This document shows, piece by piece, positions 41,207 to 49,969 of a stretch of 64,000 nt of DNA. The DNA lies in the NCBI RefSeq assembly GCF_008000995.1, contig NZ_CP042828.1, forward strand, positions 2,408,882 to 2,472,881, written 5' to 3'. A program made the translations under genes and the position numbers. A model generated the notes under the pieces. That model was not told the origin of the DNA. It saw only the letters and a list, made by a program, of their open reading frames with translations, and made no database searches. Every line of letters starts with the position of its first letter. Position 1 is the first letter of the stretch. This stretch comes from Ruania zhangjianzhongii (GTDB lineage: Bacteria > Actinomycetota > Actinomycetes > Actinomycetales > Beutenbergiaceae).

Positions 41207-42652
41207 CTAGTGCACCAGTTCGTTCCACCACTCGCGCGAGCTCAGTAAGACCTCTGTACGCCACGCGGCCACTCGCGCGAGGAGGGCTGTCTTGACCTCC
41301 GCAGCGTCCGGGTTGTCCCACAGGTCGTGCAGCTCTTCCGGATCGGCCTCCAGGTCGAAGAGCTGGCCGTCGTCGGCATCGGTGAAGCACACCAGCTTCC
41401 ACCGAGCGTCGGCGATCATCGTCATCATCTCGGAGTCCTGCTGGATCGAGTCTCGTGCCTGCTCGGCGAAGACGTAGTCCCGGCTGTTCCACTCCGAATC
41501 GCCCTGGAGGACCGGGAGCACCGAGCGGGCTGCAACTCCCGGACGCTGTTCGATCCCGGCAAGCTCCAGGATCGTAGCGCCGAGGTCGAAGTGCGAGATT
41601 GGGGTCTTGATGGGTTCCCGTGGCTGGATATACGCCGGCCCGTGCACGATCGCGGGGACGCGCACGCTCGGGTCGTACATGGTCCACTTCTGCGACAGGC
41701 CGTGGTCATTGAGTGCATCACCGTGGTCGGAGGTAAAGATCACGACGGTGTCCTCCAGGACACCACGTCGCTCGAGCGCCTCGAACAGTTCCCCGATCTG
41801 CTCATCGATGAGAGTCACGTTGGCGTAGTAGTGCGCCCGCTGACGGCGGAGCTGTTCCGGCGTCGGATTCTCCAGGTGAACGATCGAGTCGTGGTCATTG
41901 CTGAGGTGCTCGCGTCGCACGGTGGCGATCTGCGGGGGCATGGCGGCGAACTCCTCGGAGGTGCGCACGACCGGCGGCAGCTCCCGGTCGGCATACTGAT
42001 CGATGAGCCGCTGCGGCGCGTCGTAGGGCGGATGTGGCCCGGGGAAGCCGATCTGCAGGAAGAACGGCTCCTCGCCCGGGTACTCCTCCAGCCAGCGGCA
42101 GGCGAGCGAGCCGACGAACGCGTCCGCGTGCAGGTGCTCGGGCAGCGTCCACTCGAAGGCGCCCAAGCGTTCCTGGTAGTCCGGACGGGAGCGGAGGGTC
42201 CGCCGATCAGGCTTGACCACACCGCTGACATGCAGTGCCTTGTCCCAGTTGTCGAAGAAGAACGGCACGGTCGGCGTGCCACGGTCCTTGTTCTCCACCA
42301 CGTGCCGTTCGTGGAACCCGGTCGGGGCCTCGTACGGGTAGGTGTGCATCTTGCCGATGCTCACGCACCGGTAGCCCGACCCGGACAGGTCCTCGACCCA
42401 GGTCCGTGGCCAGGGGTCGTCGTTGCGGAAGACACCGTTGCCGGACGGGTACAGCCCGGTGAAGAAGGAAGCGCGAGAGGGTGTGCAGGACGGCGCGGTC
42501 ACGTAGTTGCGCTCGAAGGCCACACCCTCGGAGGCGAGCCGGTCCAGATTCGGCGTCACCATGTGCGGGTAGCCGAGGGCGGCGATCGTGTCGTACCGCT
42601 GCTGGTCGGTCATGACCAGCACCACGTGGGGTCGTCGCCCGGACGTGGTCAT
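41207..42652 (-). CDS. Sulfatase (Cys-type, choline-sulfatase/iduronate-sulfatase-like)
   Basis: 481 residues, no signal peptide. The N-terminal metal strand MTDQQRYD, formylglycine motif CTPSR with Cys56, and FTSDHGDALNDHGL are all present. The pattern MTDQQR is common in microbial carbohydrate and choline sulfatases and phosphonate hydrolases; CTPSR supports a sulfatase. Encoded four bases inside the DeoR gene's end (ATGA overlap), so one leftward transcript with the regulator, divergent from the ABC-aldolase-kinase operon. It likely desulfates the sugar imported by that system. Confidence 0.85.
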   Translation of the reverse strand: MTTSGRRPHVVLVMTDQQRYDTIAALGYPHMVTPNLDRLASEGVAFERNYVTAPSCTPSRASFFTGLYPSGNGVFRNDDPWPRTWVEDLSGSGYRCVSIGKMHTYPYEAPTGFHERHVVENKDRGTPTVPFFFDNWDKALHVSGVVKPDRRTLRSRPDYQERLGAFEWTLPEHLHADAFVGSLACRWLEEYPGEEPFFLQIGFPGPHPPYDAPQRLIDQYADRELPPVVRTSEEFAAMPPQIATVRREHLSNDHDSIVHLENPTPEQLRRQRAHYYANVTLIDEQIGELFEALERRGVLEDTVVIFTSDHGDALNDHGLSQKWTMYDPSVRVPAIVHGPAYIQPREPIKTPISHFDLGATILELAGIEQRPGVAARSVLPVLQGDSEWNSRDYVFAEQARDSIQQDSEMMTMIADARWKLVCFTDADDGQLFDLEADPEELHDLWDNPDAAEVKTALLARVAAWRTEVLLSSREWWNELVH

Positions 42653-43476
42653 CGGGCGTCTCCATCGGTCGTCGCATCACAGTGGATGGTGACCTGGTTC
42701 TCCGCCAAAGCGTCCGCGACGTCCTCCGGTGGCAACGCATCCGTGACAAGGTCGTGGGCCGCGTCCAAAGGTGCCACGAGCGCGAACTGGGGCCGGTTGT
42801 ACTTCGTTGCGTCCGCCACCACGATCACCCGGGAGGATCTGCTGATCAGGTGCCGCATCATGGAGGCCTCGGCAAGCGTGCTCACCGAGTACCCCTCCAC
42901 GGTGATTCCACCGACGCCGATCACGGCGACGTCGAAGTGCACCGAGCCTGGGTTGCCCAGGTCCGGGAACGCCGCCGGGCCGACGGTCACCTGCGAGGAG
43001 AAGCGGACGTCGCCGCCGAACACGTAGAGGTTGCGCACCGCCTGTGGCGGGATCTCGAACGGGATGCTGAGGTTGTTGGTGGCTACGGTCAGTTCCCGGT
43101 GATCGGTGAGACTGCGTGCGACGGCCAAGGTCGTCGTTCCGCCGTTGAGCGCTGCGACCGCGCTGTTGTTGATCAGCGTCGCTGCGAGCGCTCCGATCCG
43201 CTTCTTTTCCACGTCCTGGAGCTGTTGGCGGATCCGCAGCTCGCGGTCGGGACTGTTCACCGCCGAGTTGGCTATCGCGCCGCCGCGGGTGCGGGCGACG
43301 AGCCCGTCTTTGTCCAGCGCGATCAGGTCGCGGCGGATGGTGTCGGGGGAGACGTCGAACTCCCCGGCAATGTCATGGATGCTGGCCTGACGCATCGATT
43401 CCACGTAGGTGGCGATGCGCGCACGCCGCATCGCTGGCAGCTCCGTGCCCCCTGTCTCTGCAGACTCTGCACTCAC
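42649..43476 (-). CDS. DeoR-family transcriptional regulator
   Basis: 275 residues from GTG 43474-43476 (CTCGCAG upstream); the longer reading has no support. DeoR HTH RIATYVESMRQASIHDIAGE...FDVSPDTIRRDL at about 20-60, then the sugar-phosphate isomerase-like sensor domain (NGGTTTLAVARSL, VIGVGGI). DeoR proteins sense phosphorylated sugars, so the effector is probably an intermediate made by the downstream aldolases/kinases. Divergent from the ABC operon; an inverted repeat lies in between. Confidence 0.9.
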   Translation of the reverse strand: MSAESAETGGTELPAMRRARIATYVESMRQASIHDIAGEFDVSPDTIRRDLIALDKDGLVARTRGGAIANSAVNSPDRELRIRQQLQDVEKKRIGALAATLINNSAVAALNGGTTTLAVARSLTDHRELTVATNNLSIPFEIPPQAVRNLYVFGGDVRFSSQVTVGPAAFPDLGNPGSVHFDVAVIGVGGITVEGYSVSTLAEASMMRHLISRSSRVIVVADATKYNRPQFALVAPLDAAHDLVTDALPPEDVADALAENQVTIHCDATTDGDAR

Positions 43477-43640
43477 CTGCGAGTTCTCCCTCGTTGCGTC
43501 GCCGATTGTCCTGGTCAACGTACCGCGGTCGATCCACGCCAGGTGGCGTGATGCAGACGATCGTGCCCTGTGCGATGCCGAATCGCGGCATCCGCACGTT
43601 GGCACCTAGCGGCACTTTCATGCATGTTCTGTGCCGACTC

Positions 43641-43666
43641 TTGCATAGAGGTGCAGAACTATGCAA
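43641..43666. promoter_or_regulatory. Inverted-repeat operator in the DeoR/ABC divergent region
   Basis: TTGCATAG (43641-43648) and CTATGCAA (43659-43666) are perfect 8-bp arms with a 10-base spacer. More TGCAT half-sites stand nearby: CATGCATG at 43618-43625 and CATGCA at 43691. Multiple half-sites are typical of DeoR-family operators. The cluster is about 100 bp before the binding-protein start and 165 bp before the DeoR start. The 288-bp gap holds no gene. Confidence 0.55.
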
Positions 43667-43764
43667 CTATCGACCACTGCTTCGGCACAACCATGCAGGT
43701 CTCGACAGTCACGGATGACGTCCATGCGCTGCCGAGCCACAACCAGCTAGTCATGGAGGAAGTT

Positions 43765-45063
43765 ATGAACAGCGCTGTTCGTTCGCGTAAGACCTCGCGG
43801 CGCCATCCGAGCCAGGTCGGGCTCGCCCTGCTCGGCGTCATTGCCCTGGCCGCCGGCTGCGGCGGTGGCGGCGAGGGTGGGGGAGCCGACGGGGAAGTCA
43901 CCATCGAATTCATGCAGTGGTGGGAGCCCGAGCTTCCCGATGGCGCCTTCCAGTCCCTCATCGATCAGTTCGAGGAGGAGAACCCCGGCATCAACGTGGA
44001 GGTCCTTTCCGGTCCGTACGCCTCCATCAAGGACCAGGTCATCGCCGGGTCGGCGTCGGGCACGATGCCGGACGTCCTGGGCCTGGACGGTGCCTGGGTG
44101 AACGACTTCGCCACGCAGGGCTCCATCGCGAACCTCAGCGAGGCGATGTCCGAGGCCGGCTACGACGACTCCCAGCTGGCCGCACAGGTCCAGATGGACT
44201 CGTCCACCTACATGATCCCGGTGGTCAACTTCGCCTATCCGATGTTCGTGAACAACGAGCTTCTCGAGGAAGCGAACGTCGAGGAGATTCCCACCACTCG
44301 CGGTGAGTTCGTCGACGCGGCGCAGGCCGTCACCGACGCCACCGACGCCAGTGGCTTCGTCGCCGCACTCGGTCTGGAGAAGCCGAACGGTGTGCAGATC
44401 GACATCTTGCCGTGGGCCTGGGCTTCCGGCGCCACGATGTTGACCGAGGACGGCGCTCCTGCGATCAACAACCCCGACATCGTCGAGAACATCGAGTTCA
44501 TCAAGAGCATGTGGGATGACGGGCTGATCGTCCCGGGCGGGCTGACCATGGCCGAGCAGGACAAGGTCGAGGAGTTCACGAACGGCCGTGTGGCGATGAT
44601 GATCTCCTCCCTGGCGCACATCAACCTGATTCGGGAGAACAACCCCGACCTGGATTTCTCGGTCGCTCCGGTTCCGGTGACTGAGGGCTACACCGGCGAG
44701 TCCGGTGTCCGGTACGCCTCCTGGGGCATCGGGATGTCGGCCAGCACCGAACACCCCGAGGAGTCCTGGAAGCTCATCGAGTTCCTGCTCAGCGAAGGCG
44801 CGAACGGTGAGCTCGCCGGATACGCCAACGGCTTCCCCGGCAACGTGAACGTCACCCCGGACTTCAGTGACTCCGACCCGCTGTTCGAGGACGCGTTCGA
44901 GATCTGGCAGGCCGGGTACCCGGTGAGCGAGTTCACCGGGCTGCCGATGGCCGATGAGCTGATGCGAGTCCTGGACGAACAGCTCCAACAGGTGCTCGCC
45001 GAGGACAGACCGGTGGACGACGCACTGGGTGACGTCCAGACCGAGTGGGAAGGGATGTTCTAG
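43765..45063 (+). CDS. Sugar ABC transporter substrate-binding lipoprotein
   Basis: 432 residues from ATG 43765 with GGAGGA just upstream. Lipobox LAAGC with Cys about 33 (preceded by RRHPSQVGLALLG). Family-1 binding protein: FMQWWEPELPDGAFQSLIDQ, EENPGINVEV, YASWGIGMSAS. Possibly sugar or oligosaccharide; DeoR control suggests a hexose derivative. First gene of a seven-gene rightward operon (ABC importer, aldolases, kinases, SDR). Confidence 0.9.
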   Translation: MNSAVRSRKTSRRHPSQVGLALLGVIALAAGCGGGGEGGGADGEVTIEFMQWWEPELPDGAFQSLIDQFEEENPGINVEVLSGPYASIKDQVIAGSASGTMPDVLGLDGAWVNDFATQGSIANLSEAMSEAGYDDSQLAAQVQMDSSTYMIPVVNFAYPMFVNNELLEEANVEEIPTTRGEFVDAAQAVTDATDASGFVAALGLEKPNGVQIDILPWAWASGATMLTEDGAPAINNPDIVENIEFIKSMWDDGLIVPGGLTMAEQDKVEEFTNGRVAMMISSLAHINLIRENNPDLDFSVAPVPVTEGYTGESGVRYASWGIGMSASTEHPEESWKLIEFLLSEGANGELAGYANGFPGNVNVTPDFSDSDPLFEDAFEIWQAGYPVSEFTGLPMADELMRVLDEQLQQVLAEDRPVDDALGDVQTEWEGMF

Positions 45064-45167
45064 GCCACGCCGGGACCTCAACGTCTCGGAACCGGTGGTG
45101 CGGGTCGGCCCAGCCGCATCCGCACCACCGGACCACCTGCCCAGAACTCATCAGAAAGGGCTTCGTC

Positions 45168-46058
45168 ATGGCGAACCGGCGACCGACCGGCCACTCCAAC
45201 GCAGCGGCCTACGCCTACCTGTCTCCGACGATCGTCCTGCTGGTGGTCCTGATGGCGATCCCGATCGGGATGGTCATCTGGTACTCGCTGCAGAACAACG
45301 TCATCACCAACGCCAACCCGCAGTTCGCCGGATTCGAGCACTACGTCACGATCTTCACCGACCCGCAGTTTCACGCGGCGGTTCGCAATACCGCGGTCTT
45401 CGTCATCGCGTCGGTCGCGGCGCACATCGTGCTCGGGATCGGCTTCGCCGTGCTGTTGAACACCGACCTGCTCCCGAACGGGGTCAAGACTGCCTTCCGG
45501 ACAATCTTCGTGCTGCCGTGGTTACTGACCGTCGCGATCGTCGCCGTGCTCTGGCGACTGATCCTGAACCCGAGCGGTGTCTTCAACTACCTGCTCACCC
45601 AGGTCGGCATCATCGACGGTCCCAAGGAGTGGCTCTCCGATCCCAGCCTTGCGCTGTTCGCGGTCACCCTGATCAACATCTGGTACGGCTACCCGTTCTT
45701 CATGGTCAGCATCCTCGCCGGCCTGCAGGGCATCTCCGCCGACCTGTACGAGGCGGCTTCCGTCGACGGTGCGGGCCCGATACGCAGGTTTGCCTCGATC
45801 ACGATCCCGCAGCTGCGCCCGATCATCATCTCGATGACGCTGCTCGACCTGATCTGGACCTCTCACCAGTTCGCCCTGATCTGGATGACCACGGGCGGGG
45901 GACCACTGGACCGGACCGAAATCCTCTCCACGTACACCTACAAGCTCGCCTTCTCCCAATACATGTTCTCGACGGCGTCCGCTTCCGCAGTCTTCTTCCT
46001 GGTGGTCTCGGCGCTGCTGGCCATCCTCTACGTCCGGCACCAGCGAGCGAGGGACTGA
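45168..46058 (+). CDS. Carbohydrate ABC transporter permease (MalF-type)
   Basis: 296 residues from ATG 45168; the 105 bp upstream hold no gene. Six helices; EAA loop LYEAASVDGAGPIRRFASITIPQLRP. Followed by the MalG-type subunit after 3 bases. No ATPase gene in the operon, so a shared MsiK-type ATPase is probable. Confidence 0.9.
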   Translation: MANRRPTGHSNAAAYAYLSPTIVLLVVLMAIPIGMVIWYSLQNNVITNANPQFAGFEHYVTIFTDPQFHAAVRNTAVFVIASVAAHIVLGIGFAVLLNTDLLPNGVKTAFRTIFVLPWLLTVAIVAVLWRLILNPSGVFNYLLTQVGIIDGPKEWLSDPSLALFAVTLINIWYGYPFFMVSILAGLQGISADLYEAASVDGAGPIRRFASITIPQLRPIIISMTLLDLIWTSHQFALIWMTTGGGPLDRTEILSTYTYKLAFSQYMFSTASASAVFFLVVSALLAILYVRHQRARD

Positions 46059-46061
46059 CCG

Positions 46062-46976
46062 ATGACCACAACCACCACCCAGACTGCGCAGACCACCGCA
46101 AGGACGGCCGTCGGGCAGGGAAAAGAACCCAGCAGACTGACCAACCAGCAGCGCCGACGTATCGCACGGGGACTCACCCTGGTGGGCCTTGTCCTCGGCG
46201 CACTGTTCGCCGGCTCACCGATCCTGTGGATGCTGGTGTCCGCATTCAAGGCCAACCCCGAGATCTTCGCCTACCCGCCGCAGCTGATCACGGAGAACTC
46301 GTCCCTGCAGCCATTCCTGGCGATCCTGCAGGACCCCCGCCAGATGCGGTTCTTCTTCAACTCCTACGTCGTGGCGCTGTCCGTCGTGGCACTAACCCTG
46401 CTGGTCGCCGTGCATGCGGCCTACGCCTTCAGCCGGTATGACTTCCCCGGGAAGAACATCGTCAACGTGCTGGTGATCGCCGTGCAGGCAGTGCCGCCGA
46501 TCACGCTGCTCATCCCGTACTTCGGGCTGATGGTGGTGCTCGGGCTCTACGACACCTATGCCGGTCTGATCCTCACCTACATCGTGTTCACCCTGTCCTA
46601 CGCGATCATCATGATGACCGGGTACTTCAACACGCTCCCGCGGGAGCTGGACGAGGCCGCCCGAGTCGACGGCACCTCCTCGTTCGGCGCGCTGTGGCGC
46701 ATCCTCATCCCGATCGCGGTGCCCGGGCTGGTCTCGGTGGGGCTGTACACGTTCATGATCGCGTGGAACGAGTACCTGTTCGCGCTCACCCTCACGCGCA
46801 CCGATGACATGCGCACCGTCCCGATCGGCATCCAGCTGCTGATGGGCCAGCACTCCTACGACTGGAACCAGATGATGGCGATGAGCGTGCTCGGCTCCCT
46901 GCCGGTGATCGTGCTGTTCATCTTCTTCCAACGCTTCTTCATCGGCGGCATGACGTCCGGCTCTGTGAAGAACTGA
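46062..46976 (+). CDS. Carbohydrate ABC transporter permease (MalG-type)
   Basis: 304 residues. Basic Thr-rich cytoplasmic start, six helices, EAA loop LDEAARVDGTSSFGALWRILIPIAVPG and typical C-terminus FIGGMTSGSVKN. Pairs with 45168-46058; same operon as the aldolase and kinase genes downstream. Confidence 0.92.
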   Translation: MTTTTTQTAQTTARTAVGQGKEPSRLTNQQRRRIARGLTLVGLVLGALFAGSPILWMLVSAFKANPEIFAYPPQLITENSSLQPFLAILQDPRQMRFFFNSYVVALSVVALTLLVAVHAAYAFSRYDFPGKNIVNVLVIAVQAVPPITLLIPYFGLMVVLGLYDTYAGLILTYIVFTLSYAIIMMTGYFNTLPRELDEAARVDGTSSFGALWRILIPIAVPGLVSVGLYTFMIAWNEYLFALTLTRTDDMRTVPIGIQLLMGQHSYDWNQMMAMSVLGSLPVIVLFIFFQRFFIGGMTSGSVKN

Positions 46977-47012
46977 CCTGCAACCACCATTACGAGAGGC
47001 AGCAGCACACTC

Positions 47013-47879
47013 ATGACACTCATCTCCGGCGCCCGGATCCTCGGACCTGCGAGCGAACACGGGTTCGCCGTACCTGCGCTGAACCTGTCCGACTACGGCA
47101 TGCTGATGGCGGCGTTCGAGACCTGCGAGGAGTTGAAATCGCCCCTGATGGTGGCCCTTGGTCCGAAGGAGGGCCGCTGGATCGGTGAGGACTTCATCCC
47201 CGCGATCCTGCGCCGTGCGGAGCGAAGCAGCATCCCTGCTGTGCTGCACTGGGATCACGGCGCCTCGCTGGCGGAGGTGGTCCGCGCCATCCGGCTCGGC
47301 TATACGTCGGTGATGATCGACGCGTCTCTCGAGCCGTTCGAGCAGAACGTGGAGATCACCAGCAAAGTGGTAGAGATCGCCCATGCCGCCGGTGTCTCCG
47401 TGGAAGGCGAGCTGGGCACGATCGGCAAGATCACCGGCGCTGATGAGGGCGGCACCGACGACATCCTCTACACCGTGCCGGCCGAGGCGAAGGAGTTCGC
47501 CGAACGCACCGGGATCGACTCGCTGGCCATCGCGATCGGCACCCGGCACGGCATCTATCCGAAGACCCTCAAGCCGGAGCTGCGGCTGGAGCTGTTGGAC
47601 GAGATCGATGCCCTGCTGGACATCCCCCTCGTGCTGCACGGCGGCTCAGACAACCCGGACAGCGAGATCCGCGAGGCCTGCCAGCGCGGGATCAACAAGG
47701 TCAACATCTCCTCCGACATCAAGAAGGCCTTCTACGGCGGTATGCGCACGGTCTTGGAGGACCACAGCCTGCTCGATCCGCGCCTGATCGTTCCCACCGC
47801 CATGGACGCTGCCAGCGAGCTTGTCCGGCACAAGGTCGACCTGTTCGGCTCCGCCAGCACCACTAGCTACTACAACTGA
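47013..47879 (+). CDS. Class II ketose-bisphosphate aldolase-like protein (first of a tandem pair)
   Basis: 288 residues. Zinc and catalytic sites of class II aldolases: HWDHGAS (Asp81, His82), EGELGTIGK (Glu133), IGTRHGIY (His179), LHGGSDNPD (His209) and KVNISSD (Asn231, Asp235). The usual LHGGSG phosphate loop is GGSDNPD here, which hints at an unusual substrate. It cleaves a phosphorylated ketose to a triose phosphate plus an aldehyde. Followed after 19 bases by a paralogue. Both are downstream of the sugar importer. Confidence 0.88.
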   Translation: MTLISGARILGPASEHGFAVPALNLSDYGMLMAAFETCEELKSPLMVALGPKEGRWIGEDFIPAILRRAERSSIPAVLHWDHGASLAEVVRAIRLGYTSVMIDASLEPFEQNVEITSKVVEIAHAAGVSVEGELGTIGKITGADEGGTDDILYTVPAEAKEFAERTGIDSLAIAIGTRHGIYPKTLKPELRLELLDEIDALLDIPLVLHGGSDNPDSEIREACQRGINKVNISSDIKKAFYGGMRTVLEDHSLLDPRLIVPTAMDAASELVRHKVDLFGSASTTSYYN

Positions 47880-47898
47880 TCCACCGAAAGGAACCCAC

Positions 47899-48759
47899 GT
47901 GCTGCTCACCGGAAACGAGCTCCTCCAGCCCGCCGCTGCGAACAACTTCGCCGTGCCGGCCTTCAACATCAGCGACTACTCGATGATGAACGCCGTGTTC
48001 GAGGCCTGTGAGGAGAAGAAGTCCCCGCACATCATCGCGATCCACCCCGACGAGGTCGCGCACATCGGGAGGGACGTGCTGCCCGCGATCATCGACCGCG
48101 CCAGGGTGTCCTCGGCGCCCACCGCGATCCATTGGGATCACGGCGCCACCTTCGAACAGGCACTGCAGGCGATCCAGTACGGCTTCACCTCGGTGATGAT
48201 CGACGCGTCCCTCGAGCCGTTCGAGGAGAACGTGGCGCTCTCGAAGCGCGTAGTGGACGTGGCCCACGCGGTGGGCGTCTCGGTGGAGGCCGAGCTGGGC
48301 ACGATCGGCAAGACCGACGGCTATGCGGAGGCCGGCACCGACGACATCATCTACACCGTGCCGGCGGATGCGGTGCGATTCGTGCAGGAGACCGGGGTGG
48401 ACTCGCTTGCGGTGGCGATCGGTACCCGACACGGCCTCTATCCCTCGACGCTCACGCCAGAGCTGAAGCTTGACCTGCTGGACGAGATCGACGCGGCCGT
48501 GGACGCCCCGCTGGTACTGCACGGCGGCTCGAACAACCCCGATGCCGAGATTCGGGAGGCGTGCCGGCGCGGCATCAACAAGGTCAACATCTCCTCAGAT
48601 ATCAAGGTGGCCTACTTCCAAGCGATGCGGGAGGTGCTGCGGGATACCGGCCACCGCGAGCCGAACGTGATTCAGCCGCCCTGTGAGGCGGCGCTGAAGA
48701 CCGTGGCCGCAGCGAAGATCGACCTGTTCGGCGCTGCCGGCAAGGCCTCGCTCTACTGA
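47899..48759 (+). CDS. Class II ketose-bisphosphate aldolase-like protein (second of a tandem pair)
   Basis: 286 residues from GTG 47899. Same layout as its neighbour: HWDHGAT (Asp80, His81), EAELGTIGK (Glu132), IGTRHGLYP (His178), LHGGSNNPD (His208), KVNISSD. All catalytic residues are kept in both copies, so they may act on two epimers (like Gat/Kba and Fba) or form a heteromer. The GGSNNPD loop again differs from the usual GGSG. Distinct enough from copy 1 to be an old duplication. Confidence 0.88.
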   Translation: MLLTGNELLQPAAANNFAVPAFNISDYSMMNAVFEACEEKKSPHIIAIHPDEVAHIGRDVLPAIIDRARVSSAPTAIHWDHGATFEQALQAIQYGFTSVMIDASLEPFEENVALSKRVVDVAHAVGVSVEAELGTIGKTDGYAEAGTDDIIYTVPADAVRFVQETGVDSLAVAIGTRHGLYPSTLTPELKLDLLDEIDAAVDAPLVLHGGSNNPDAEIREACRRGINKVNISSDIKVAYFQAMREVLRDTGHREPNVIQPPCEAALKTVAAAKIDLFGAAGKASLY

Positions 48760-48763
48760 GGCC

Positions 48764-49969
48764 GTGATGGGTGCGGAGTCCGAGGTGCTGCTCGGGATGG
48801 GCGGCTGTGTGGATCACGAGGTGCGCTGGGACGCGGCCGTGATCGAGAAACTGGTGCGTGAGCACCGGATCTCCGCCGCTGAGCTCTCCGAGCCGGGGCA
48901 TCCGGGTGAGGGCGGCAGCGTGCACGGCGAGCGCGAGATGCTCCTTGTGCTGCTCTCCCAGCTCGTCCGGGGCAGCGGGAGCGAGCGCTTCGTTGATGAG
49001 CCGACGGCGTTGCTCACGTTCTCCCGCAGGTTTCCGGTTCGCAAGAGCCTGGGTGGGTCCAGCGTGCGCGCCGCCGTCGCGCTGGACCGCCTCGGCTTGT
49101 CCTCGACGCTGCACCTGGTCTCGATTGACGACGACGTTCGCCGTCTGCTGCCGCGCTCCGCGACGTACATGTGCAGTGCGAGGCTGGACTCGACCCACCC
49201 GCACGTGATCGTGCAGTACCCAGCGGGCGCGCGCGTACGGGTGGGCGAGGAGGTTTTGGAGGCGCCGCAGGCCAACCGGCTCATCTTCGTGAACGATCCG
49301 CCGAACTCCGAGCTCCGGATCGCACCAGAGTTTGGCTTGGCCGTGAGTGCTGCCCGGGTGATCGTGATCTCCGGGTTCAACACGATGGCCGGTCTCGAGG
49401 CGGTGGGCGAACGCGCGGGACAGGTGCGCGAGCATCTGGCCGGGCGCACCCCTGGCGCCGTGGTGGTGTACGAGGACGCAGGGTTCCACCACGATGATCA
49501 ACGAGAGGTGGTGCTACGGACCTTGCGTGACGGCGTCGATATCTGGTCCATGAACGAGGACGAGGCGCAGCATTATCTGGGCCGGGAGCTGGACCTGCTT
49601 GACCCGGCTCAGGTCGTGACTGCGGTGGACGAGCTGCACGATCTCGTGACGGTCCCGACCCTGGTCCTGCACACTCGATACTGGGCGCTCGCCCACGGAC
49701 CCAGAGATCTTCGCGCAGCCTTGGCTTTGGGAATCTCGACGGCGAGCGCACGGTACGTCCATGGCGATGACTGGCAGCCCACTGAGCGGGATGCGATTGC
49801 CGGCATGTCCGCGACTGGGGAGGCGGAGCGCGCGGCAGCGGACATCGAAGCCGGGCTGGGCAGTACGGCGGTGGCAGCCGTGCCTGGGCTGGAGGTCGCC
49901 GAGCCCACGACGATCGGCCTGGGCGATACCTTCCTCGGCGGACTCGTGGCCGGGCTGGTGCAGTCATGA
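48764..49969 (+). CDS. ADP-dependent sugar kinase-like protein (ADP-PFK/GK superfamily), first of a pair
   Basis: 401 residues (ATG 48767 is an alternative start). Ribokinase-like fold: RRFPVRKSLGGSSVRAAVAL is the substrate loop with the Gly pair, VVVYEDAGF and WSMNEDEAQHYLG (NxxE, residues 264-267) correspond to the HxE/NxxE metal motifs, and TIGLGDTF (Asp388) is the GXGD catalytic motif of the ADP-dependent glucokinase/phosphofructokinase superfamily. Such kinases are mainly archaeal; bacterial members are few and little studied. It follows the aldolase pair by four bases and overlaps the second kinase-like gene (ATGA). The phosphoryl donor (ADP or ATP) is not known. Confidence 0.68.
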   Translation: MMGAESEVLLGMGGCVDHEVRWDAAVIEKLVREHRISAAELSEPGHPGEGGSVHGEREMLLVLLSQLVRGSGSERFVDEPTALLTFSRRFPVRKSLGGSSVRAAVALDRLGLSSTLHLVSIDDDVRRLLPRSATYMCSARLDSTHPHVIVQYPAGARVRVGEEVLEAPQANRLIFVNDPPNSELRIAPEFGLAVSAARVIVISGFNTMAGLEAVGERAGQVREHLAGRTPGAVVVYEDAGFHHDDQREVVLRTLRDGVDIWSMNEDEAQHYLGRELDLLDPAQVVTAVDELHDLVTVPTLVLHTRYWALAHGPRDLRAALALGISTASARYVHGDDWQPTERDAIAGMSATGEAERAAADIEAGLGSTAVAAVPGLEVAEPTTIGLGDTFLGGLVAGLVQS

